Of a DNA stretch of 64,000 bases, positions 50,206 to 58,337 are shown one piece after another; the stretch's first letter is position 1; every line of letters starts with the position of its first letter. The stretch is from NCBI RefSeq assembly GCF_002109325.1, contig NZ_CP015348.1:1429001-1493000 (forward strand), given 5' to 3'. A program made the position numbers and the translations under genes. The DNA comes from Sporosarcina ureae (GTDB taxonomy: Bacteria; Bacillota; Bacilli; Bacillales_A; Planococcaceae). Under the pieces are notes generated by a model. The model was not told where the DNA came from, did no database searches, and was given only the letters and a program-made list of their open reading frames with translations.

Positions 50206-50880
50206 TTACACTTGCACATTCAAGCGGGCTTCAATGATCCGAATACAGTCATAAAAATTAGTGAACGGTGAATAAGGAATGTTCAATTCCTCGCATTTTT
50301 CAATTAAGAAATCCCTTGCAATGACGATATCGGCAAGCTTTGCCGCTTCTAGGTCTGTAATCGAGTCACCGATGACAATGCTCGTTTGCTGCTGGGCAGT
50401 GTTCTCGCGAATAATCGTCGGCTTACAGCAACCGCAGCCTTGACTTGTACAAATTGCATCACATTCATGCGGGAAGAGGATGTTGATGTGTTCTCCTGAA
50501 AAATCACTTTCGTTGCAATAGACTTGATTGAATGGCCCGAATGGTTCAAGCAATGGGTGAATGAAAAAGTCGATGCCGCCACTTACGATATAGAGCGGTA
50601 TGTTTTTTTCGCGGGTAAACTGAACAAATTCACCAAAACCTTCCCTGATTTCCGCGTCCTCCAAAACGAACGACACGATTTGTTCTTTTTGGGAAGTGGG
50701 CAATAAAGCAAAGAGTTCTTTGACTCCTGTTTGAATCGACACCCTTTGCGCCATAATATCGTCCTTTATCCCTTCCCATCCAGGGGGAGCGAACTTATCC
50801 ATAATATTGACAATATTATCTTTCATCGTAATCGTACCATCGAAATCACAAAAAATTACCGGGTTGAACTCTGCACTCAT
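50206..50880 (-). CDS. mtnX: HK-MTPenyl-1-phosphate phosphatase
   Basis: HAD-superfamily phosphatase that makes acireductone from 2-hydroxy-3-keto-5-methylthiopentenyl-1-phosphate in methionine salvage. The nucleophile motif is VIFCDFDGTIT, then YIVSGGIDFF (motif II) and VIGDSITDLEAAK (motif III). A cysteine-rich ICTSQGCGCCKP insert is characteristic of MtnX. Start ATG 50880 has AAGGAGG 10 bp upstream. It leads a short unit with mtnD and the damaged msrA. Its leader keeps a promoter, P1 and a terminator, but the S-box core is missing. Confidence 0.93.
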   Translation of the reverse strand: MSAEFNPVIFCDFDGTITMKDNIVNIMDKFAPPGWEGIKDDIMAQRVSIQTGVKELFALLPTSQKEQIVSFVLEDAEIREGFGEFVQFTREKNIPLYIVSGGIDFFIHPLLEPFGPFNQVYCNESDFSGEHINILFPHECDAICTSQGCGCCKPTIIRENTAQQQTSIVIGDSITDLEAAKLADIVIARDFLIEKCEELNIPYSPFTNFYDCIRIIEARLNVQV

Positions 50881-50910
50881 ACCTATTTGTCCTCCTTGCC
50901 GCCTATCAAT

Positions 50911-51012
50911 AAAACCTCTTCTACTATAAGAAGAGGTCATTTATTCATCTTCTTATCTCCCAACAACACGTTGCAAGAAGTAGCACCGTGTCCCTCCACC
51001 TAGATAAGAAAT
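50911..51012 (-). ncRNA. Truncated SAM-I riboswitch leader of mtnX
   Basis: Minus strand shows TTCTTATCTAGGTGGAGGGA, then directly CACGGTGCTA, CTTCTTGCAA and GGAGATAAGAAG, then the terminator ACCTCTTCT / AGAAGAGGT with TTTT. Compared with the mtnK riboswitch, about 39 nt are lost between GGAGGGA and CACGGTGCTA, removing P3 and half of P2. SAM binding is not expected. Confidence 0.8.
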
Positions 51013-51037
51013 CTCGTACTTTTTTCAATTGATTCTG

Positions 51038-51066
51038 ATTATTGCATTGTTCGACTTCTTTGTCAA
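51038..51066 (-). promoter_or_regulatory. mtnX promoter
   Basis: Minus strand TTGACA (51061-51066), 17-bp spacer, AATAAT (51038-51043). Confidence 0.65.
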
Positions 51067-51089
51067 TGAACGCTTATCCAACAGTAGTT

Positions 51090-52346
51090 TTATGAAATAA
51101 CCGGGACGGCTTTATCCCGCGCCTTATTCTTTTCCTCTTCCTCTTCCGGTACGCGAATGAATTTAACAATAATCGCACTCACTACATAGAGGGCACTGAA
51201 AATCCACACAACCCCTTCGGCTCCGACTAGCCCGATAAACGCCAAAGCGATGGCTGGTGCTACGAATGTGGACAGACCCGCGGCGAAGTTCAACACGGAC
51301 ATTGCTGCGCCTTTATCCGCACCTGCAACGGATGGTACCAGTGCACCGATTGGTACATAACCCGCTACCAAACCGCCCCAGATGAATCCGACAATGCTCG
51401 TCATGAGAATACTTCCGTTTGTTATCACCGGAACATAAAACAGAAGAGGCGTGAAAATCGCACAGCCGATTCCACCAAACCAAATGATTGTGTTTTTCCA
51501 ACCTAATTTATCCCCAATGAAGCCGAACACTAAATTGAAAATGATGTTTCCTAAGAAGAACGTACCCCATAATTGCAACCAAGCAGTTGTTTCAATGCCA
51601 TGTTGCGCCATATGCATCGGTAAGAATACCGGAAATCCATAGACACTTAAACTATTGATAACACGGACAACTCCACCTGCAGCAACCCGTTTGTTCGTTT
51701 TCAAAATGGTGATGCCTTTCAATAATTCTGTGATTGCTTCTTTTTTGTTCGCGAGTTTTTTCTTTTCGAACTTGTCTTTATTGAGTACTAAAGCGAAGAT
51801 CGCACCGACACATACCCAGAAAATAGATGTCCACATTGTATTGATGTAACCGAGATACTGGATTGCGTAACTTGAATACCACGCGCCGAGCACCATCATT
51901 CCCGCACAAAATGCAAACCAGAACCAACCAACGGCAGAACTCAATTTGTTTTGCGGTGTCTTATAAATGACCCATGTCAAGAAGGAATAGGCAAACAACG
52001 GATAACCGAAACCTTTAATGAAATAAGTGAGAAGCATAATCGGGTAATTCATCGTTGAGAAACCAAAAATGATAAACCCTGCAGTACCGACTATATAAAC
52101 GGCTAACCCGAGTGCCATTGTACGTTTTGGACCAAATACTTCTACACAGACGCCTGAAAACCAAGAAGACAGCGCGATCGAAACTCCGTAGACTGTGAAA
52201 ATCGCAGCTGACTGTTGAATGGTCAACCCACTTTCAACTAAGAAAGGACTTAGCCAACCGGCCTCAATTCCGTCCCCCATCATGAACAGCATGACACCGA
52301 AAAAACCCCATCCTAAGTTTTTCGTAATACCGATTTTTTCTAACAT
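51090..52346 (-). CDS. MFS permease of the polyol (RbtT/CsbX) type under SAM control, possible methylthioribose importer
   Basis: 418 residues with twelve hydrophobic helices. Segments MMGDGIEAGWLSPFLVESGL and YFIKGFGYPLFAYSFLTWVIY recall the RbtT/DalT/CsbX group, which moves pentitols such as ribitol. A complete SAM riboswitch with terminator and promoter lies directly upstream, and mtnX-mtnD and mtnW-mtnK lie on either side. Uptake of 5-methylthioribose, the substrate of MtnK, is a fitting role; this is inferred from family plus regulation. Methionine or another sulfur compound is the alternative. Confidence 0.75.
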   Translation of the reverse strand: MLEKIGITKNLGWGFFGVMLFMMGDGIEAGWLSPFLVESGLTIQQSAAIFTVYGVSIALSSWFSGVCVEVFGPKRTMALGLAVYIVGTAGFIIFGFSTMNYPIMLLTYFIKGFGYPLFAYSFLTWVIYKTPQNKLSSAVGWFWFAFCAGMMVLGAWYSSYAIQYLGYINTMWTSIFWVCVGAIFALVLNKDKFEKKKLANKKEAITELLKGITILKTNKRVAAGGVVRVINSLSVYGFPVFLPMHMAQHGIETTAWLQLWGTFFLGNIIFNLVFGFIGDKLGWKNTIIWFGGIGCAIFTPLLFYVPVITNGSILMTSIVGFIWGGLVAGYVPIGALVPSVAGADKGAAMSVLNFAAGLSTFVAPAIALAFIGLVGAEGVVWIFSALYVVSAIIVKFIRVPEEEEEKNKARDKAVPVIS

Positions 52347-52391
52347 ACTGTTCTCTCCATTTCTACTCTAAGATGCGAAACTCATTGATTC

Positions 52392-52425
52392 AAAAAAAAC
52401 CCTTCCTGTAAAGACAGAAAGAGTT
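52392..52425 (-). terminator. Riboswitch terminator before the MFS gene
   Basis: Minus strand AACTCTTTCTGTC / ACAGGAAGGGTT-type hairpin followed by eight T residues. Confidence 0.8.
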
Positions 52426-52467
52426 GGTGGCATACCTACCGCTAGCGCAATAAAAACATGCCTTACC

Positions 52468-52559
52468 CTTTCTATCTCTCAAGCTACGCTTGCTGGATTT
52501 GGCACAATTATGTTGCCGAAGTTTCATAGGGCCAGTCCCTCAACTTCTCTCGATAGAAA
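52468..52559 (-). ncRNA. SAM-I riboswitch aptamer upstream of the MFS gene
   Basis: Minus strand: TTTCTATCGAGAG, GAGGGACTGGCCCTATGAAA, CTTCGGCAAC, TGTGCCAAATCC and GAGAGATAGAAA, a complete S-box. Confidence 0.94.
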
Positions 52560-52563
52560 ATAA

Positions 52564-52592
52564 ACAATATGTAATTGGTCGAACAGTGTCAA
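52564..52592 (-). promoter_or_regulatory. Promoter of the SAM-regulated MFS gene
   Basis: Minus strand TTGACA (52587-52592), 17-bp spacer and TATTGT (52564-52569), immediately before the aptamer. Confidence 0.65.
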
Positions 52593-52723
52593 AAGTTGAA
52601 CTAATGAGTTAACTGTATAGAATAATTAATCGTAAGTCAACCACTTATTGAAACTTTCTAAAAAATAGTTTGAAATATGGTATACTTTCTATCATAAATC
52701 GTTTATTTGAAAGGATTTTTGAT

Positions 52724-54760
52724 ATGAAATCGTATATTGATATAAAAAATGGTGTTGTCCCCTCGGTTTGTGCGCTTGATTGCCCAGACCAATGTGGATT
52801 GCTTATTCATAAAGAAGACGGGAAAATCATTAAAATTGAAGGTGATCCCGATCATCCCATCACAAAAGGCAGTATTTGCAACAAAGTTCGACATATGACT
52901 GAACGCCTTTATGACCCAAAAAGGATTACAACCCCTTTGAAACGCGTCGGGGAAAAAGGCGATGGACAATTCGTTCCAATCAGTTGGCAAGAAGCCATCA
53001 CAACCATCACAGACCAATGGAAAAAACTGATTTCTGAAGACGGTCCTGAATCAATTCTACCCTACAGTTTCTACGCCAATATGGGGAAACTCAGTTCCAA
53101 AGGGATGGATCGCCGTTTCTTCAACCGCCTTGGTTCGAGTCAATTGGACCGGACGATTTGTTCAGTCGCCGGCGAGGTTGGCTACAATTACACGATGGGC
53201 GGACGTTTCGGAACAGACCCCGAAGAAATGACGGAAACGAAATTATTTGTTTTCTGGGGCATCAATGCCGTCAGTACCAATATGCACCAAATCATGATCG
53301 CGCAAAAAGCGAGAAAAAACGGTGCTAAAATCGTCGTCATTGACGTCCATAAAAACCAGACGGGACGCATGGCTGATTGGTTCATCCCGATTCTTCCCGG
53401 AACTGATGGAGCGCTTGCACTCGGAATCATGCATGTTCTTTATAAAGAAAAGCTGGTCAATCAAGCGTTTTTGGAACAGTATACAATCGGCTATGAAGAG
53501 CTCGAAGAACATGTATTGCACTACGACCCGCAAACGGTTTCATCTATTACAGGTGTGCCAGAGGAAGATATCTATGAATTGGCGCGCATGTACGGGACCG
53601 TCTCTCCTTCGATGATTCGCATTGGCAATGGGCTGCAGCATCACGATAACGGTGGCATGATGGTCCGGACGATTTCCTGTTTGCCTGCTTTGACAGGGCA
53701 ATGGGCATTGAAAGGCGGAGGTGCGCTCAAATCGAATTCCGACTATTTGACGCATAATACAGCCGCACTGGAACTTCCCGAACTTCAGGTAGTGCCAACG
53801 CGCAGATTCAATATGAATTTATTGGGACAAGCATTAATGGAGGAACAACAGCCGATTCGCTCATTGTATGTCTACAATAGCAACCCCGCCGTTGTCGCAC
53901 CGGATGCCAATAAAGTACGGGATGGCTTAGCACGCGAAGATTTATTCACAGTTGTCCATGATTTGTTTTTGACGGACACGGCCTTGTACGCGGACATTGT
54001 TTTGCCAGCGACATCCGCTTTCGAAAACACGGACATCTATACGTCTTTCTGGCATCACTACATTCATTTGCAGGAACCCGTCATCGAAACTTACGGGGAC
54101 AGTAAATCCAACCCGGACGTTTTCAGATTGCTGGCGCAAGCTATGGGCTTTGACGAGCAACCATTTCTAGATGACGACGCGGAAATGGTTGACCAAGCGT
54201 TAAGCCATCTGTCTAATCCTCATTTATCCGAAGTGTCGTATGCTGCCTTAAAGGAAAAACGCTATATGAAAGCAAGCGGTACCGGCGATTTCTTGAACAA
54301 TTTAAAGACACCGAGTGGTAAAATTGAGTTGTATTCGGAACAAATGAAATCAGCAGGATTCCCGGCGCTCCCTACGTATATCCCGATTATTCAGGATTCC
54401 GATCATCCTTTACTTTATGTACCTGCAATTAACCATAACTTCATGAACACGATTTTTTCGAACAATGAAAAACATATCAAGCTTGAGAAAGCACCTAAGT
54501 TGTTCATGAACCGGCTAGATGCGGAAAGTCGGGGAATTGAAGACGGAGCGGCTGTCCGTATATGGAATGAGCGCGGGGAATGTGAGTTTACTGTTTCCGT
54601 CGGCGAGCAAGTTCTTCCTGGCGTTGTTGTCAGTCAAGGGATTTGGGGAGATAAGTCGGGTCAAAAACGCCTTGTGAATGCTTTGACGCCAGATCGGATT
54701 GCCGATATGGGCGGCGGTGCAACGTTCTTCTCCGGGCGTGTTGAGGTGGCGGGTTTATAA
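52724..54760 (+). CDS. Molybdopterin oxidoreductase, YoaE-like
   Basis: 678 residues, DMSO-reductase superfamily. An N-terminal 4Fe-4S site is formed by Cys16, Cys20, Cys24 and Cys52 (SVCALDCPDQCGLL, then SICNK). Molybdopterin-binding segments include FVFWGINAVSTN and LPGTDGALALGIMHVL, and the C-terminal dinucleotide-binding domain (about 560-678) is present. No Tat signal, so it is cytoplasmic. ATG 52724 has AAAGGAT 7 bp upstream, and an extended -10 TGGTATACT lies at 52677-52685. The electron acceptor and substrate are unknown. It is divergent from the SAM-regulated permease, but no riboswitch is on this strand. Confidence 0.82.
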   Translation: MKSYIDIKNGVVPSVCALDCPDQCGLLIHKEDGKIIKIEGDPDHPITKGSICNKVRHMTERLYDPKRITTPLKRVGEKGDGQFVPISWQEAITTITDQWKKLISEDGPESILPYSFYANMGKLSSKGMDRRFFNRLGSSQLDRTICSVAGEVGYNYTMGGRFGTDPEEMTETKLFVFWGINAVSTNMHQIMIAQKARKNGAKIVVIDVHKNQTGRMADWFIPILPGTDGALALGIMHVLYKEKLVNQAFLEQYTIGYEELEEHVLHYDPQTVSSITGVPEEDIYELARMYGTVSPSMIRIGNGLQHHDNGGMMVRTISCLPALTGQWALKGGGALKSNSDYLTHNTAALELPELQVVPTRRFNMNLLGQALMEEQQPIRSLYVYNSNPAVVAPDANKVRDGLAREDLFTVVHDLFLTDTALYADIVLPATSAFENTDIYTSFWHHYIHLQEPVIETYGDSKSNPDVFRLLAQAMGFDEQPFLDDDAEMVDQALSHLSNPHLSEVSYAALKEKRYMKASGTGDFLNNLKTPSGKIELYSEQMKSAGFPALPTYIPIIQDSDHPLLYVPAINHNFMNTIFSNNEKHIKLEKAPKLFMNRLDAESRGIEDGAAVRIWNERGECEFTVSVGEQVLPGVVVSQGIWGDKSGQKRLVNALTPDRIADMGGGATFFSGRVEVAGL

Positions 54761-54861
54761 CTAGATATGTTGAATTAAAGAACCCCACTGAATCCGCTAT
54801 GACTACCCCTTTAGGGTGAACATTATTGAGAGAGAGTTGCGATGCGGAGTGTGGATTGTAA

Positions 54862-54968
54862 TTCGCTTGGCGCTTTGGGGATGCCTCTGGCCCTAAGCCT
54901 GGATTAACGCTTCGCATCCAGTCTTACGGCTTCGGCTACCCCTTTGCCGCGCCTGCGCTGGGGTGTCC
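54862..54968 (-). repeat. Structured intergenic repeat, unit R1 (inverted)
   Basis: On the plus strand it reads like the reverse complement of R2 and R3: GGCGCTTTGGGGATGCCTC, then GTCTTACGGCTTCGGCTACC, then GCGCCTGCGCTGG. More diverged than R2 and R3. Confidence 0.65.
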
Positions 54969-55065
54969 CATTATTGAAAGTATTTGGGTGATGTATAGAC
55001 CGAGATTATAATGTGATTACTATTTGATACTAATTTCATTGAAGATAGACGCACTATAGGGTACA

Positions 55066-55223
55066 GGTCTTATCCCCGCTAATGAAATGCGCTTTCCTCC
55101 ACAGAGACCATCCAGCGAAGGCGCGACTTCGTGGTAGCCGAAGCGATAAGACAAAAAGGGGTCTTCTTTCTGGCTTATCGCGGGAGGCATCCACAAAGCG
55201 CAGAAGCGATATTAGCGGGAACT
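55066..55223 (+). repeat. Structured intergenic repeat, unit R2
   Basis: Imperfect palindrome: ends CCCCGCTAAT...GCGCTTT pair with AAAGCGC...ATTAGCGGG, and an inner stem GCGATAAG / CTTATCGC. Conserved words: CCATCCAGCGAAGGCGCG and GGAGGCATCCACAAAGCG-like. Confidence 0.75.
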
Positions 55224-55324
55224 CCAATTCTATCCATTGTATAGGGACTGTTGTTAAATGCTTTCTCTCGGTTTATGTATATTAGTCGATATTGCAACCT
55301 AAATAGTAGTGGATTAGAAGGAGT

Positions 55325-55483
55325 GCAGGTTTAATCCCCAATAACGAAATACGCTTTCTAACCTGGACCATCCAGCGAAGGCGCGCCAACGTGGTAGCCA
55401 AAGCGATAAGACTGAAAGTGGTTTCCTTTCTGGCTTATCGCGAGAGGCATCCACAAAGCGGCGAAGCGTTATTAGCAAGATTT
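55325..55483 (+). repeat. Structured intergenic repeat, unit R3
   Basis: Direct copy of R2 exactly 260 bp further on with no length change, about 80% identical by eye. The hairpin pairing is maintained despite base changes. About 100 bp of unrelated AT-rich sequence separates R2 from R3. Confidence 0.75.
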
Positions 55484-55500
55484 CTGATTCATTCTATCTA

Positions 55501-55543
55501 AAAAAACGAGCCTCTTGGATACAACCCCAGGAGGCTCGTTTTG
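55501..55543 (-). terminator. Terminator of mtnKW
   Basis: Stem AAAACGAGCCTC / GAGGCTCGTTTT just after the mtnW stop codon, T-rich on the minus strand. Confidence 0.85.
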
Positions 55544-55546
55544 TTC

Positions 55547-56740
55547 TTATACTGACTCGACAACGCCCCATTGGTCAATGGCGCGTTTCAGAGGTTCTGA
55601 TGTTTTTGCCGCTTCTTCGAGAGAAATTTGTTTGACACTTGCGTCAATCGCCGCCCGGAATGCTTTGGCACCTTGCGTCGGTCCGTCGGGATGGCCGAAT
55701 ATTCCGCCACCAGCATTGACGACAAGATTATCTCCAAAATCTTTCAGTAATTGTGGCACCATGCCTGGATGAATTCCAGCGGAAGGAACGGCAAATGTTT
55801 TTTCGAAGCCATTGTCTTCAATCAACGCTTCATTAATTGCCAACGCATCGAACCGCGAAATGGCGACATTGCCATATGAGCTTGGGAACAAGGATAGATC
55901 TCCACCGATTAGCCGCGTTAATTTCCCTACCAATAACGAGTAAGAGAATCCGCCACCCGCTTGTCCTGCTAGAACGCCCGATAATGCGGAATGCGCCACA
56001 ATCGGCAAAGCGATATTGTTATTTTCACGCAACGTTTGAAGTGCATCTAGTCCATACGCATGGACGTTGAATAATAACGCATTCGCGCCGAGCGCTGCCG
56101 CCTGTTCCGCTTTGTCGTGAAGCTCATTCGTCCGCCCCGACAAGTTCACTGCATACAATGCCCGATTTCCGGTCTGTTCATAATGCCGATCGATAATGTC
56201 TTTTGCTGTTGTAATTCGCTTGTAAAACGGTGTTAATTCATTCTCAAAAAGAATTTCATCGTCTTTGATAAGATCGACACCGCCAGCTAGCAATTCTTCC
56301 AGTTGGCCGGAGAAAAAGGACAGATCCCTTCCCATGACTCCCTTGAAGATGGCTTTCAGCAATGGGCGATCCATGACATTCAACTGTTCACGAATTCCTT
56401 TTGTACCGAAGCGCGGACCTGGAAATTGTGCAAGCAATTGTTTGCCAAAATCCAAATCGATTAATTCATAGCCTTCAAAAAAGGATAGCTTGCCATAGAC
56501 TGTCGTGAAAATCGCGGGAAGATCTGCCGAATAGTTAGCGGACGGATAAAAGATTTTTACCATATCCTTCACTTCCCCTTTTTCCACAGAAACGACTTCA
56601 CCTTTATGGTGCTTCAGTTGCTGCTGTTCAAGATGCGGAATGTCTGTCCAAGACCCGATTGTGAGCCCGAGTGCATGTTGCTCCGCTATTTTTTCTTGCT
56701 CTAGATGTGTCGGAAATAGATAAGTGGCTGTAACTCCCAT
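55547..56740 (-). CDS. mtnW: 2,3-diketo-5-methylthiopentyl-1-phosphate enolase (RuBisCO-like protein)
   Basis: Form IV RuBisCO-like protein (397 aa) that tautomerises the diketone of methionine salvage; it does not fix CO2. The active-site loop GGVDLIKDDEILFENELTP carries the carbamylatable lysine and metal ligands. HSALSG and AGGGIFGHPDGP are family segments that bind substrate phosphate. The product is the substrate of MtnX. The start overlaps the mtnK stop by one base (TAATG), so the two are coupled. In Bacillus, mtnW is usually with mtnX-B-D, not after mtnK. Confidence 0.95.
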   Translation of the reverse strand: MGVTATYLFPTHLEQEKIAEQHALGLTIGSWTDIPHLEQQQLKHHKGEVVSVEKGEVKDMVKIFYPSANYSADLPAIFTTVYGKLSFFEGYELIDLDFGKQLLAQFPGPRFGTKGIREQLNVMDRPLLKAIFKGVMGRDLSFFSGQLEELLAGGVDLIKDDEILFENELTPFYKRITTAKDIIDRHYEQTGNRALYAVNLSGRTNELHDKAEQAAALGANALLFNVHAYGLDALQTLRENNNIALPIVAHSALSGVLAGQAGGGFSYSLLVGKLTRLIGGDLSLFPSSYGNVAISRFDALAINEALIEDNGFEKTFAVPSAGIHPGMVPQLLKDFGDNLVVNAGGGIFGHPDGPTQGAKAFRAAIDASVKQISLEEAAKTSEPLKRAIDQWGVVESV

Positions 56741-57945
56741 TAAAATTCCTCCTTGTGACTACTGTCGATGAACCAGCTCTCCAATTCTTCGAGAGAGCGT
56801 ATTGTATTACGGTTAAGTATCAAATACTTCCCGAGCTCCAACACTTTTTTCCTTCTGGTCATTCTTTTTTGTTCATCTTCTTCATAATTCAAATCGTCAA
56901 TTTGTGCAATACCTATGGAGCGGCGGACCAATTCGCACCCTGCATACCCCAGCATATCGGCAAATTTTCCGTCCATTACATGCGTCAGAAAACCCTCGAG
57001 TTGTGTATAAGGCTCATTGGATTCTTCTCTCCATAATTGGGCGAATGTATCGGTGTACGCATACCATGTTTCCCGCGCTTGTTCATAGCGCTTCGTTTGA
57101 AATTCAGGATGACCGATTCCATTTAACAACAAGCTTGCGATGAAATGCCCCATGTCAAACCCGAACGGCCCAAAACAAGCAAACTCGGTATCGAAAACAA
57201 CTGTTTTGTCTTGTCCCATAAATATGGCACCACTATGTAAGTCGCTATGAATGAGCGCATCTGCTTTTGTCATGAATTTACGTTTCAACTTCGCCACTTC
57301 CAGCTGTAAACGGTGGTCTTGACTCAGAAATAACACATCATTTTTCAAGCCTTCTTCAAAGAAATTGCTGTCATGCATATTGTAGGGACAATCGAAAGAG
57401 AGTTCTTCCGTCATTTCTCGCATGGCCGGATTTGCAAAAGAGGCATTCAACTCTTTCTTTAGTTTTGGATCTAGGTAGAAATCGGACGTATAAAAGCTCG
57501 TTTTCGCACTGAATACACCTATGTCTCTAGCAAATATGGCAGATTCCGTCCCATTATTCAAAGCTGTGCGCCCCATTTCCATCGGATGCATGTCTTCCAT
57601 CACAACAATCGCCATGATTTCATCCAGATGGAGCACTTTCGGAACAGAACCGGGAATGATGTTATCGTATTCCTGTAATACTTTTGCTTCGAGAACGACC
57701 CGGTCGATCGGGATAGGCATTGACTCTCCTACAATCCTCGCGTAAGGTACAGCCTGCTTGAGTATCAAGCTCTTCTGTTCTCCCGTTAATCGATAAACAT
57801 GATTGATCTTCCCATCACTTACTTCCGTCACAACAACTTGTTCTTGTTCACTAAAGAAGCCACGCTTTTTAACATACTTCACAATTTCATCGAATTCTAA
57901 GAATGCATAGGTTGCCAGTTCCTGATGACTACTTGATATATTCAT
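56740..57945 (-). CDS. mtnK: 5-methylthioribose kinase
   Basis: Phosphorylates 5-methylthioribose with ATP to enter methionine salvage (401 aa). Fold of aminoglycoside phosphotransferases: catalytic loop ALIHSDLHSGAIFMGQ with its Asp, then the magnesium motif VFDTEFACFGPFGFDMGH. These are the MtnK signatures. A promoter, full SAM riboswitch and terminator precede it. mtnA, the isomerase that normally follows mtnK, is replaced here by mtnW and is not found in the window. Confidence 0.94.
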   Translation of the reverse strand: MNISSSHQELATYAFLEFDEIVKYVKKRGFFSEQEQVVVTEVSDGKINHVYRLTGEQKSLILKQAVPYARIVGESMPIPIDRVVLEAKVLQEYDNIIPGSVPKVLHLDEIMAIVVMEDMHPMEMGRTALNNGTESAIFARDIGVFSAKTSFYTSDFYLDPKLKKELNASFANPAMREMTEELSFDCPYNMHDSNFFEEGLKNDVLFLSQDHRLQLEVAKLKRKFMTKADALIHSDLHSGAIFMGQDKTVVFDTEFACFGPFGFDMGHFIASLLLNGIGHPEFQTKRYEQARETWYAYTDTFAQLWREESNEPYTQLEGFLTHVMDGKFADMLGYAGCELVRRSIGIAQIDDLNYEEDEQKRMTRRKKVLELGKYLILNRNTIRSLEELESWFIDSSHKEEF

Positions 57946-57977
57946 GTTTTATCCTCCTTCTGCATCGTCTATGATGA

Positions 57978-58012
57978 TAAAAAAACCCCTTCAGTTAAGA
58001 AGAGGTTTTTCA
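57978..58012 (-). terminator. Riboswitch terminator before mtnK
   Basis: Minus strand AAAAACCTCTTCTTAACTGA then AGGGGTTTTTT, forming the expression-platform hairpin. Confidence 0.85.
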
Positions 58013-58016
58013 CACA

Positions 58017-58124
58017 ACTTCTTATCTTTCAGCATAAATGCTGTAAGAATTAGCACCGTGCTCAATTGAGTCGGTTGCCGGGCTTCATCGGGCTTTTCCC
58101 TCCGCCTGCTCCTGATAAGAGTAT
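58017..58124 (-). ncRNA. SAM-I riboswitch aptamer upstream of mtnK
   Basis: Minus strand: CTCTTATCAGGAGCAGGCGG, AGGGAAAAGCCCGATGAAGC, CCGGCAACC, CACGGTGCTAATTCTTACAG and AAAGATAAGAAG. Complete S-box with all conserved blocks. Confidence 0.95.
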
Positions 58125-58170
58125 ATTTATTATTTTTAATTACCATTAGATTCGCACAATGTTATATGAA

Positions 58171-58199
58171 ATTATAGCATGACTTTTACCCATTGTCTA
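58171..58199 (-). promoter_or_regulatory. mtnK promoter
   Basis: Minus strand TAGACA (58194-58199), 17-bp spacer, TATAAT (58171-58176) with extended -10 TGC. Confidence 0.75.
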
Positions 58200-58337
58200 T
58201 TTAATTGAAACCCATCAAATAGTTAAAACACTGACCACATATTGCATTTTCTAAACGTTTTGTAAATCAAGAGATTTAGTAATCTAAATTGTAGTATAAT
58301 TAGTGAACGAATAAAATATGTGGAGGCTTTAACTAAA

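Noticed and set aside
55082..55285. 67-residue frame through structured repeat R2
   Set aside because: It follows the palindromic repeat, has no ribosome site and is not conserved in R3.
55066..55483. R2/R3 as a CRISPR or rRNA-like unit
   Set aside because: Units are 158 bp, hairpin-shaped and only two in direct order; no rRNA signature.
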